From the NCBI GenBank assembly GCA_946886875.1, contig CAMPJN010000112.1, positions 1 to 10,131 of the forward strand: 10,131 nucleotides of DNA, given 5' to 3'. The notes under the pieces are model-generated. The model did not search any database and was not told the origin of the DNA. It worked only from the letters and a program-made list of their open reading frames with translations. The position numbers and the translations under genes are program-made. Source of the stretch: an uncultured Pseudomonas sp. (lineage in GTDB: Bacteria; Pseudomonadota; Gammaproteobacteria; Pseudomonadales; Pseudomonadaceae). Within the stretch, counting starts at the first letter, position 1. Every line of letters begins with the position of its first letter. Below, in pieces: positions 1 through 6,205 of this stretch.

Positions 1-40
1 TCCTGCGCAATGGATTAGTGAGAGTGAGAGGCGGTCATCC

Positions 41-490
41 ATGCCCACCAAAGCAAAAGCAAAAGCGAAAAGCAGCCAGCTGACTCGTGGCTTCGAACCC
101 TACCAAGAAAGTAAGGGTGAGGAGTATATGGGCGAGCCGATGCGCGCCCACTTCACCGGCATCCTCAACAAGTGGAAGCTGGAGTTGATGCAGGAAGTCG
201 ACCGAACTGTGCACCATATGCAGGACGAAGCGGCCAACTTCCCTGATCCAGCGGACCGCGCCAGCCAGGAAGAAGAATTCAGCCTGGAACTGCGCGCCCG
301 CGATCGCGAGCGCAAACTGATCAAGAAGATCGACGAAACCCTGCAATTGATCGAAGACAACGATTACGGCTGGTGCGATTCCTGCGGCGTCGAAATCGGC
401 ATCCGCCGGCTCGAAGCCCGCCCCACCGCCACCCTTTGCATCGATTGCAAAACCCTGGCGGAAATCAAGGAAAAGCAGATCGGTTCCTGA
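41..490 (+). CDS. dksA: RNA polymerase-binding transcription factor DksA
   Basis: DksA binds the secondary channel of RNA polymerase and, with ppGpp, represses stable-RNA promoters and activates amino-acid biosynthesis promoters during the stringent response; it is cytoplasmic. The 149-residue product has the full family layout: a long coiled coil (about residues 33-108) whose tip carries the acidic DPADRA motif (D69, D72, A74), then a zinc finger with C112, C115, C133 and C136 and a C-terminal helix. Length matches Pseudomonas DksA. All four cysteines are present, so this is the zinc-binding type, not the cysteine-poor DksA2 paralogue. The ATG is preceded by a GAGAGG purine tract at 26-31. 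The N-terminus has a Lys-Ala run encoded by tandem hexamers. Only 40 bases precede the gene, so its promoter lies outside the window. It is followed by a strong terminator and gluQRS. Confidence 0.98.
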   Translation: MPTKAKAKAKSSQLTRGFEPYQESKGEEYMGEPMRAHFTGILNKWKLELMQEVDRTVHHMQDEAANFPDPADRASQEEEFSLELRARDRERKLIKKIDETLQLIEDNDYGWCDSCGVEIGIRRLEARPTATLCIDCKTLAEIKEKQIGS

Positions 491-498
491 TCTGACCC

Positions 499-527
499 AA
501 GGGGTGCTTCGGCACCCCTTGTTGTTT
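499..527 (+). terminator. Rho-independent terminator between dksA and gluQRS
   Basis: A perfect 9-bp stem (AAGGGGTGC at 499-507, GCACCCCTT at 512-520) closes a TTCG tetraloop within a C(UUCG)G context, an unusually stable loop. A T-rich tail GTTGTTT follows at 521-527. It begins 8 bases after the dksA stop and ends 23 bases before the gluQRS ATG. In Shigella and E. coli a terminator in this position limits read-through from dksA into gluQRS; the same role is inferred here. Confidence 0.9.
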
Positions 528-550
528 CTGCCTCCGCCTCGACCATTCCG

Positions 551-1438
551 ATGAACACGCCCGCCTATATCGGCCGCTTCGCCCCCACCCCTAGCGGTTA
601 TCTGCATTTCGGTTCGCTGGTCGCCGCCCTGGCGTCCTACCTCGACGCGCGCGCGGTGAACGGGCGCTGGCTGCTGCGCATGGAAGATCTCGACCCGCCA
701 AGGGAAGTACCGGGCGCGCAGCAGGCGATTCTCGCCACTCTGGAAAGCTACGGCCTGCACTGGGACGGCGAACTGGTGCAGCAGAGCGAGCGACACGCCG
801 AATACCGCGCACTGGTCGAGCGTTTGCTGGAGCGTGGTCTGGCCTATGCCTGTACCTGTTCGCGTAAACGCCTGGAAGCTTACCAAGGCATCTATCCGGG
901 CTTTTGTCGGGATTCCGGACACCTGCGCGAGAACGCGGCGATCCGTTTGCATGTGCCCGAACGGCGTTACGGCTTCGACGACCGGGTCCAGGGCCACTAC
1001 AGCCAGGACCTGGCCCGCGAGGTCGGCGACTTCGTGATCCAGCGCCGCGACGGCCTCTACGCCTACCAACTGGCGGTGGTACTCGACGACGCCTGGCAAG
1101 GGGTAACCGATGTGGTGCGCGGCGCCGACCTGCTCGACTCCACCCCGCGTCAGCTGTATCTGCAAGAACTGCTCGGCCTGCCACAACCGCGTTACCTGCA
1201 TGTACCGCTGATCATCCAGCCTGACGGGCACAAGCTCGGCAAGTCCTACCGCTCGCCGCCGTTGCCGGCAGACCAGGCCACGCCATTGCTGATCCGCGCG
1301 CTGCGGGCACTCGGCCAGGCACTACCCGAACAGGCGGAGTACGGCGAGCCCGAAGAATTGCTGCGCTGGGCCAGCCAGCACTGGGACGCCGGCCTTATCC
1401 CGCACACCCCTACCCTGGCCGAAGCGCAACTGCGCTGA
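551..1438 (+). CDS. gluQRS: Glutamyl-Q tRNA(Asp) synthetase
   Basis: GluQ-RS is a cytoplasmic paralogue of the glutamyl-tRNA synthetase catalytic core. It activates glutamate without tRNA and attaches it to queuosine at the wobble position of tRNA(Asp). The 295-residue product shows the class I signatures: GRFAPTPSG at 8-16 leading into HFGS (19-22, the HIGH equivalent), and KLGKS (228-232, the KMSKS equivalent). The family zinc site is present as C101, C103, Y115 and C119. There is no anticodon-binding domain, as expected; a full GluRS would be about 470-490 residues. The ATG at 551 must be close to the true start because GRFAP begins at residue 8 and no in-frame start lies between it and the terminator. 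No Shine-Dalgarno sequence is visible before it. It lies 60 bases downstream of dksA and is probably expressed partly by read-through. Confidence 0.96.
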   Translation: MNTPAYIGRFAPTPSGYLHFGSLVAALASYLDARAVNGRWLLRMEDLDPPREVPGAQQAILATLESYGLHWDGELVQQSERHAEYRALVERLLERGLAYACTCSRKRLEAYQGIYPGFCRDSGHLRENAAIRLHVPERRYGFDDRVQGHYSQDLAREVGDFVIQRRDGLYAYQLAVVLDDAWQGVTDVVRGADLLDSTPRQLYLQELLGLPQPRYLHVPLIIQPDGHKLGKSYRSPPLPADQATPLLIRALRALGQALPEQAEYGEPEELLRWASQHWDAGLIPHTPTLAEAQLR

Positions 1439-1500
1439 GACTCGGCCCGCTACCCTCGCGCGGCAACTGGTGAGCAACACCGCCACCCATCAATGCCAAA

Positions 1501-1530
1501 TTGCCATTACCCGAACAAAGCGCCTATTCT
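1501..1530 (+). promoter_or_regulatory. Candidate sigma-70 promoter for the diguanylate cyclase gene
   Basis: TTGCCA at 1501-1506 matches the -35 consensus at 5 of 6 positions, and TATTCT at 1525-1530 matches the -10 at 4 of 6, with an 18-base spacer. Transcription would start near 1537, about 20 bases before the chosen ATG at 1558. It overlaps the TTG codon at 1501 that could otherwise be read as a longer start, which argues for the inner start. The rest of the 119-base gap after gluQRS shows no clear terminator. Confidence 0.5.
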
Positions 1531-1545
1531 GAACTTCGGTCGCGC

Positions 1546-1549
1546 GGAG
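1546..1549 (+). promoter_or_regulatory. Ribosome binding site fixing the diguanylate cyclase start
   Basis: GGAG lies 8 bases before the ATG at 1558. The in-frame TTG at 1501 has no comparable site, so 1558 is taken as the start. Confidence 0.7.
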
Positions 1550-1557
1550 TTTTTCCC

Positions 1558-2691
1558 ATGCCACCTAGCCAACCTCCTCTGCAGCCGGCGCTGTTCGCGC
1601 TCTGGCGCGAAGCTCGAGACAGCCGTAGCCGCAGCCGGCTGGGCGGCGTTTACTATCTATTCGCCTGGCTGCTGATCTGGCTGTTCAGCGATGCGCCTAC
1701 CGAGCAGATGGCGCTGGGTCTGGGTCTTACCACAGTATTCGCTGTGCTGTTCGCTTTGCGCCTGAGCCACCGCCTGCCTGACGAAGACAGCCTGCCCGCG
1801 CTACAGCGCTGGCTTGATCGCCACTGGTTACTGCTCCATCTGACGGTCTGTGTCTGGGGATTGATTCTGGGCTGGGTATTGTTCCGCCCGGATCTGCAGG
1901 GCGCGCGCATGATCGCGATATTCGGCACCGTGGCCTTCAGCACCGCAATAGTCTTCAATTTTCCGATGCGCAAAGGCCCCGTGTACCTGGTCATTGTCTT
2001 GACCCATCTGCCAGGGTTGCTGGCGCTGGCGATGGATTGGCAAGAGCACGGCGGACTCCTGCTCGCCATGTTCATCTACCTCAGCCATCTGCTGTTGGCC
2101 TTGAATCGCGGCCACCGTGAATACCACGCCGCCCTGAACATGGAACATGAACTGCTGTCGCAACGCGCCAACCTGGAGCGTCTCAGCCGCACCGACAGCC
2201 TGACCCAGCTGGGCAACCGTCACCTGTTCAACAACCTGTTTCCGGCCATGGTCGCCAGCTGCCAGCGCCAAGGCAGCCCGTTGACGCTGGTATTGCTGGA
2301 TATCGACTTCTTCAAACATATCAACGACCAGCACGGCCACTGCATGGGCGATACCTGCCTGTTCGCTTTTGCCGAGCGCATGCGTGAAATCTTTCGCCGC
2401 GACAGCGATACCCTGTTGCGCCTGGGTGGCGAGGAGTTTGGCGTACTGATGCCGGCCACCAGCCAGGAACAGGCGCAACAACTGGCCGAAGATTTTCGCC
2501 GCGAACTGGCCGAGCACGGTCTGCAGATCCAGGGTCAGCGTCTGCCGTTGACCGCCAGCCTGGGCGTCGGTTGCTTCGAGCCCGATGTGGATAGCGATGC
2601 CGACGCCTTCTTCAAACGGGTCGACAAGGCGCTCTACCGGGCCAAACAGCAAGGTCGCGACCGCCTGGTAGTGGCCTCGACCGTCGATTGA
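1558..2691 (+). CDS. Membrane-bound diguanylate cyclase (GGDEF domain)
   Basis: This inner-membrane enzyme should make cyclic di-GMP from two GTP. From the ATG at 1558 it has 377 residues. About six hydrophobic segments (near 31-43, 51-69, 90-108, 115-134, 141-160 and 166-183) form an N-terminal membrane region, followed by a short helical linker (about 185-212) and a GGDEF domain (about 209-375). The active site looks complete: GGEEF at 290-294, metal-binding D248 in the DID motif, N256 in IND, and D265 in the GD pair. The RxxD product-inhibition site is intact (R281, D284), nine residues before GGEEF. There is no EAL, PAS or receiver domain. The membrane region is probably a MASE-like sensor but I do not recognise a named family, so the signal is unknown. 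It probably has its own promoter and lies 96 bases before the likely MgtC-family start. Confidence 0.93.
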   Translation: MPPSQPPLQPALFALWREARDSRSRSRLGGVYYLFAWLLIWLFSDAPTEQMALGLGLTTVFAVLFALRLSHRLPDEDSLPALQRWLDRHWLLLHLTVCVWGLILGWVLFRPDLQGARMIAIFGTVAFSTAIVFNFPMRKGPVYLVIVLTHLPGLLALAMDWQEHGGLLLAMFIYLSHLLLALNRGHREYHAALNMEHELLSQRANLERLSRTDSLTQLGNRHLFNNLFPAMVASCQRQGSPLTLVLLDIDFFKHINDQHGHCMGDTCLFAFAERMREIFRRDSDTLLRLGGEEFGVLMPATSQEQAQQLAEDFRRELAEHGLQIQGQRLPLTASLGVGCFEPDVDSDADAFFKRVDKALYRAKQQGRDRLVVASTVD

Positions 2692-2777
2692 CGGCAAGCC
2701 TCCCATCACAATCGGGCAGGAAGCCACAGCGCAACTAGACTAATGGCAAAGCGCCTCTATCCGCCGCACCTGATCGC

Positions 2778-2781
2778 GAGG
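2778..2781 (+). promoter_or_regulatory. Ribosome binding site supporting a GTG start for the MgtC-family gene
   Basis: GAGG lies 6 bases before the in-frame GTG at 2788. The upstream in-frame ATG at 2743 has its nearest purine tract (AGGAAG, 2718-2723) 19 bases away, which is too far. GTG is therefore preferred, though not certain. Confidence 0.5.
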
Positions 2782-2787
2782 CCCACC

Positions 2788-3528
2788 GTGGATGCACTCT
2801 CGCCGCTGAGCGACTTCTGGGCTTTGCCCGGAGTCGCGGTCAACCTCACCCTGTTCTTCAACATGCTCGGCGCCCTGCTGCTCGGCCTGCTGGTCGGCTA
2901 CGAACGCTCCTACCACGGTCGCGCCGCCGGCATGCGCACCTATGGCATGGTGTGCATGGCCTCGGCCGCGCTCACCGTGCTGTGCATCTATCCCGAACAT
3001 TGGTATGGCGGTCATTTCGCCGGCGCCGTCGACCCGACAAGGGTGATCCAGGGCATAGTCACCGGCATCGGCTTTCTCGGCGCCGGGCTGATCATGAAAG
3101 ACGGCATGAGCATCAGCGGCCTGACCACTGCGGCGTCCATCTGGGCTTCATCGGCCATCGGCGTACTGGTCGGCGTCGGCTTCTATGGCGCGGCCATCCT
3201 GCTCAGCCTGATCTCCGCCTCGCTGATGATGTGGGGCGCCAAACTGGAAGCCCGGCTGCCGGCGCGCCCGGCGATCGCCATAGTGCTGCGCTTCGCCCCC
3301 GGCTTCACCCGACCGCGTGAAGACGTGTTACGGCAGATCGCCCGCGAACGAGGCTACGTGATCGCCAGCGGCACCTTCTCGGTGACCTACGAGCAAGGCC
3401 AGCTGGAATGGCGCTTCGTCGCCGTGGCCGTGGACGGCCAGAAAAGCGCCAGGATCAACGTCATGGCCGATGAACTGATGGGCTTCGAAGGCGTGGCGAA
3501 ATTCCAGATGAGCCATGCACGCAACTGA
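2788..3528 (+). CDS. MgtC/SapB family inner-membrane protein
   Basis: MgtC-family proteins are small inner-membrane proteins linked to survival in low magnesium and in macrophages; in Salmonella MgtC modulates the F-type ATP synthase. From the GTG at 2788 the protein has 246 residues. The N-terminal membrane half holds the family blocks: GYERSYHGRAAGMRT at 37-51, DPTRVIQG at 82-89, TGIGFLGAGLI at 92-102 and GLTTAASIW at 111-119, across about five hydrophobic segments. Residues 160-242 form a soluble ACT-like C-terminal domain, so it is the long form, not the short SapB type. No mgtB-like Mg2+ ATPase or other magnesium gene is nearby, so a link to magnesium is only family inference. An ATG at 2743 would add 15 residues with no family similarity. 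It converges on the LysE-type gene with a 4-base gap. Confidence 0.88.
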   Translation: MDALSPLSDFWALPGVAVNLTLFFNMLGALLLGLLVGYERSYHGRAAGMRTYGMVCMASAALTVLCIYPEHWYGGHFAGAVDPTRVIQGIVTGIGFLGAGLIMKDGMSISGLTTAASIWASSAIGVLVGVGFYGAAILLSLISASLMMWGAKLEARLPARPAIAIVLRFAPGFTRPREDVLRQIARERGYVIASGTFSVTYEQGQLEWRFVAVAVDGQKSARINVMADELMGFEGVAKFQMSHARN

Positions 3529-3532
3529 CTGA

Positions 3533-4129
3533 TCACAACACCATGGAAACGGCGACGGCGAGCATGCACAGGCCGAACACATAGCCTTGTATGCGCATCG
3601 CCCGCGGCGTTTTCAGGCGACTGAAGATCAGCTGCCCGCCATAGATCCAGAAAAAATGGCAGGCCAGACCGACTATCAGGAACACCGCGGTCATCTGCCA
3701 TACCTGGCTGGACAAGGGCAGCGATGGGCTGAGGAACTGGGAGAACATCACCAGAATCATCGAATGTACTTTGACGTTCAGCGACAGGGCGATAAAGCCA
3801 TCGAGAAAGCCCAGCGGGCGCAGGTCCTGTTGATCCGCCAACGCCGACGAGCGAAAGAAACCCCACGCCAGGTAGAGTAGATACATGGTGCCGCCCCACT
3901 TCAGCACTTCATAAGCGATGGGGTAGTGCTTGAATACCTGGGTCAAACTGAACCCGTAAACCAGACACCAAAGCAGGTTACCGGCCTCGAAACCCATCCA
4001 GAACGGCACCGAACTCTTCACTCCGAAGCGGCCGCCGGACGCCGCCAGGATGGTATTGCCCGGCCCAGGGCTGGCGATCATCGGCAGCGAATAACCCAAG
4101 AGTAAAACCCATACGTCCCACGCGATCAT
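3533..4129 (-). CDS. LysE/RhtB family amino-acid exporter
   Basis: LysE/RhtB proteins export amino acids or related small molecules across the inner membrane, driven by the proton gradient. The 198-residue product, starting at the ATG at 4129, has about six hydrophobic segments and the family hallmark PGPGN at 21-25, followed by the usual Gly-rich region (SGGRFG at 31-36). The second conserved spot, usually NPK, reads NVK at 118-120. Length is normal for the family. The ATG at 4129 is chosen over the GTG at 4135 because AAGGA at 4138-4142 is well spaced for the ATG and too close to the GTG. It is divergent from a GcvA-like LysR gene, which probably controls it. The substrate cannot be told from sequence. 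Its stop lies 4 bases from that of the MgtC-family gene. Confidence 0.9.
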   Translation of the reverse strand: MIAWDVWVLLLGYSLPMIASPGPGNTILAASGGRFGVKSSVPFWMGFEAGNLLWCLVYGFSLTQVFKHYPIAYEVLKWGGTMYLLYLAWGFFRSSALADQQDLRPLGFLDGFIALSLNVKVHSMILVMFSQFLSPSLPLSSQVWQMTAVFLIVGLACHFFWIYGGQLIFSRLKTPRAMRIQGYVFGLCMLAVAVSMVL

Positions 4130-4134
4130 GCGCA

Positions 4135-4142
4135 CCTTCCTT
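4135..4142 (-). promoter_or_regulatory. Ribosome binding site fixing the LysE-type gene start
   Basis: On the minus strand AAGGAAGG runs from 4142 to 4135. The AAGGA part sits 8 bases before the ATG at 4129 but only 2 bases before the alternative GTG at 4135. Confidence 0.7.
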
Positions 4143-4182
4143 TTCGACCTTGTACTGCCTGCAATGCGCAGGATGAGCGGCG

Positions 4183-4210
4183 ATTACAGCCGACTTCAAA
4201 GGCCTGGCAA
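4183..4210 (-). promoter_or_regulatory. Candidate promoter for the LysE-type gene
   Basis: On the minus strand TTGCCA (4210-4205, 5 of 6 to the -35) is followed after 16 bases by TGTAAT (4188-4183, 5 of 6 to the -10). It overlaps the candidate promoter of the divergent LysR gene. A short inverted repeat, CGGC-N7-GCCG at 4178-4192, covers the -10, and a second, CCTGC-N5-GCAGG at 4158-4172, lies just past the expected transcription start. Either could be an operator for the adjacent LysR protein; that is inference. Confidence 0.45.
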
Positions 4211-4223
4211 AACGACGTATTCT
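4195..4223 (+). promoter_or_regulatory. Weak candidate promoter for the GcvA-like LysR gene
   Basis: TTCAAA (4195-4200) and TATTCT (4218-4223) are separated by 17 bases, each matching consensus at 4 of 6 positions. The -35 lies inside the spacer of the divergent LysE-gene promoter, so binding of polymerase or regulator at one would affect the other. Confidence 0.3.
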
Positions 4224-4250
4224 CGGCCAACAGATAAGAAAAACTAATGC

Positions 4251-4254
4251 AAGG
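4251..4254 (+). promoter_or_regulatory. Ribosome binding site supporting a GTG start for the GcvA-like LysR gene
   Basis: AAGG lies 7 bases before the GTG at 4262. The ATG at 4247, 15 bases upstream in frame, is preceded only by a weak A-rich stretch. Confidence 0.45.
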
Positions 4255-4261
4255 TCATGCC

Positions 4262-5152
4262 GTGCCACGTCGCCTACCGCCTCTCAATGCCCTCAAAGCC
4301 TTCGAAGCCGCCGCCCGGCATTTGAGCTTCACCCGCGCAGCGCAAGAACTGCACGTAACCCAGGCGGCGATCAGCCATCAGGTCAAGCATCTGGAGCAAT
4401 GGCTGGCCTTGCAATTGTTCGAACGCAAAGGCCGCACGCTGTCGCTGAGCCTTCACGGCAAAGCCTATTTGCGCGATCTGTCGGAGCTGTTCGACGCACT
4501 GGCGGCCGCCACCACGCGGCTCGGCGATAGCGCACTGGCCGGCCCGTTGCGCATCACCGTGCTGCCGTCGTTCGCCAGCAAATGGTTGTTGCCGCGCCTG
4601 GGCCGTTTCCACGCGGCGCATCCGCAAATCGATTTGCAGATTGCGACCAGCGTGGATCTCTGCGACCTGCCGCGCAGCGACTACGACCTCGGCATCCGCT
4701 CCGGCCTGGGGCGCTGGCCCGGCCTGCACGCCGAGCTGATCGCCCATGAACAGCTGGCGCCGCTATGCAGCCCGGCATTGCTGTCGGGTGCAGCGCCCTT
4801 GCAGACCATCGCCGATCTAGGCCGACACTGCCTGCTGCACGATCGGCCGGGCGAACAATGGCAGCGCTGGCTGGAATCGGTCGGCGCGGCCGGGATAGAC
4901 GCGCGCTCCGGGCCGGGCTTCAGCGATTCCGCCCTGGTATTGCAGGCGGCGATCGACGGCCGTGGCGTGGCGATGGGCCGGATGTTCCTGGCCGCCGACG
5001 ACATCGCCGCCGGCCGTCTGGTCAAACCCTTCCCACAACAGCTGGTCAACGACTTCAGCTACTGGCTGGTTTACCCCAAGGCATCGGCAAGCAAACCGCG
5101 AGTCGCCGCATTCCGTGACTGGTTGCTGACCGAGGCCGAGCAGTGCGCATAG
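4262..5152 (+). CDS. LysR family regulator, GcvA-like
   Basis: A LysR-type transcription factor of 296 residues. The N-terminal winged helix-turn-helix is about residues 6-65, with the recognition region SFTRAAQELHVTQAAISHQV at 22-41. A linker helix follows, then a substrate-binding domain from about 96 that begins LRITVLPSFASKWLLPRL, a hallmark of the GcvA subgroup. The GTG start at 4262 gives MPRRLPPLNALKAF, the standard opening of GcvA-like proteins, and has a Shine-Dalgarno; the ATG at 4247 would add five residues (MQGHA). It is divergent from the LysE-type exporter with overlapping candidate promoters, so control of that exporter, probably in response to an amino acid or small acid, is the natural inference. 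It is not next to glycine-cleavage genes, so the name gcvA is not assigned. Its stop lies 6 bases from that of the EamA gene. Confidence 0.92.
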   Translation: MPRRLPPLNALKAFEAAARHLSFTRAAQELHVTQAAISHQVKHLEQWLALQLFERKGRTLSLSLHGKAYLRDLSELFDALAAATTRLGDSALAGPLRITVLPSFASKWLLPRLGRFHAAHPQIDLQIATSVDLCDLPRSDYDLGIRSGLGRWPGLHAELIAHEQLAPLCSPALLSGAAPLQTIADLGRHCLLHDRPGEQWQRWLESVGAAGIDARSGPGFSDSALVLQAAIDGRGVAMGRMFLAADDIAAGRLVKPFPQQLVNDFSYWLVYPKASASKPRVAAFRDWLLTEAEQCA

Positions 5153-5158
5153 GCGTTG

Positions 5159-6100
5159 TCACACCTCAACCTTCGCTGTACCGGCAGGTTTATTACTGAA
5201 GTAGATGCCGCTTATCACCAGCAGGCCGCCCAGCAGCATCGGTGGGCTCAGGCTTTCATCCAGCAACAACAAACCGAGCACTACTGCCGACAGCGGATTT
5301 AGCGCGATAAACACCCCGGAGCGGGTCGCGCCGATTTTCTGGATGCCGTCGTAGTACCAGATGTAAGCCAAGGCCGAGCCGATCACCCCGAGATAAAGCA
5401 GGCTCACTAGCTGGCTCTGTTGAATATTGCCGATGGCCGCCCAGGTGATATCGCCATGCAGCAGCGCGGCGCAGAACAGCATCAGGGTGCCGGCAATAAC
5501 CGAATAAGCGACCGTGTGCAGCGGGCCGATCTGCCTGACCAGGTTCTTCGAACAGACGCTGTACAGTACCCAGCTCAGCACGCAGCCAAGAATCAGCGCG
5601 TCGCCGATCCAAGCCTGAGCCACGGGCTGCAGGGCGGCGGCGTCCTTGCTCAGGATCACAGTCGCGGCGCCGGCTATGCAGGCGCCTATGCCCATGACGT
5701 TGCCGGCGCCGAGCCGCTCTTTGCCGATGGTAAAAGCCGCCAGCGCGATCAACGCCGGGTTGAGCGCCACGATCAAGGAGGCGCGGGAGGCGTTTATATA
5801 GTGCAGGCCGTAAAAGAAGAAAATGTTGTAGGCGAAAATGCCAAAGAAGCCCAAGGCGATCACCGCAAGCACCTGCCTGGCGGTCAGCGCGATAAATACC
5901 TCCCTGCGCATCGCCAACACCGCTATCAAGGTGGCGCTCGCCAAGATAAAACGCAGGCAGGCGGATAACAGCGGAGCCATGTCGATGGCGATATATCTGC
6001 CGGCGACAAAGGTACCGCCCCAGATAAACGACACCATCAGCAACTTCGCATACACCGAATATCCGCTGACGCCGGGCGCCATAACCGCTGTGCTGAGCAT
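5159..6100 (-). CDS. EamA/DMT family transporter
   Basis: A drug/metabolite-transporter superfamily permease of 313 residues with about ten hydrophobic segments arranged as two EamA repeats (near 19-150 and 165-302). Family marks are WGGTFVAGR at 27-35, LNPALIALAAF at 113-123 and its repeat-2 counterpart LNPLSAVVLGLLLLDESL at 267-284. Such proteins usually export amino acids, nucleobases or related metabolites; the substrate here cannot be read from the sequence. The ATG at 6100 gives the longest form, but neither it nor the in-frame ATG at 6082 (residue 7) has a visible Shine-Dalgarno, so the start is uncertain by six residues. It is divergent from a LysR gene across a 105-base repeat-rich gap, which suggests that regulator controls it. 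It converges on the GcvA-like gene. Confidence 0.92.
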   Translation of the reverse strand: MLSTAVMAPGVSGYSVYAKLLMVSFIWGGTFVAGRYIAIDMAPLLSACLRFILASATLIAVLAMRREVFIALTARQVLAVIALGFFGIFAYNIFFFYGLHYINASRASLIVALNPALIALAAFTIGKERLGAGNVMGIGACIAGAATVILSKDAAALQPVAQAWIGDALILGCVLSWVLYSVCSKNLVRQIGPLHTVAYSVIAGTLMLFCAALLHGDITWAAIGNIQQSQLVSLLYLGVIGSALAYIWYYDGIQKIGATRSGVFIALNPLSAVVLGLLLLDESLSPPMLLGGLLVISGIYFSNKPAGTAKVEV

Positions 6101-6119
6101 TTATTGATACCTATGCATT

Positions 6120-6190
6120 TATGAGCTGAAGCCTTGCTCATAGGCTAACGCTCATGCTTACTCATAGAGAAATTAGCGATTACTCATGAG
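6120..6190. promoter_or_regulatory. Palindrome plus repeated CTCAT half-sites, probable LysR operator region
   Basis: The gap between the EamA gene and the LysR gene holds a perfect inverted repeat, TATGAGC-N9-GCTCATA, at 6120-6142. The right-arm core CTCAT recurs in the same orientation at 6137, 6151, 6161 and 6183 (steps of 14, 10 and 22 bases). The 8-mer TTACTCAT occurs at 6158-6165 and 6180-6187, exactly 22 bases apart. The last copy is part of the palindrome CTCATGAG (6183-6190). Several half-sites near multiples of a helical turn fit the strong-site plus activation-site layout of LysR regulators. No convincing -35/-10 pair was found here. Binding by the adjacent LysR protein is inference. 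Confidence 0.55.
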
Positions 6191-6205
6191 GCACCTGGAG
6201 AACCC

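Noticed and set aside
35..1231. A 398-codon open frame on the minus strand across dksA and gluQRS
   Set aside because: It lies opposite two certain genes, crosses their intergenic terminator, and its protein has no recognisable domain. Long antisense frames are common in GC-rich genes.
1501..1557. TTG start at 1501 extending the diguanylate cyclase by 19 residues
   Set aside because: The TTG is part of a good -35 element, has no ribosome binding site, and the ATG at 1558 has a well-placed GGAG.
2688..2740. Promoter for the MgtC-family gene built from TTGACG (2688-2693) with CACAAT (2707-2712) or TAGACT (2735-2740)
   Set aside because: The spacers, 13 and 41 bases, are not workable for sigma-70; the gene may be read through from the diguanylate cyclase.
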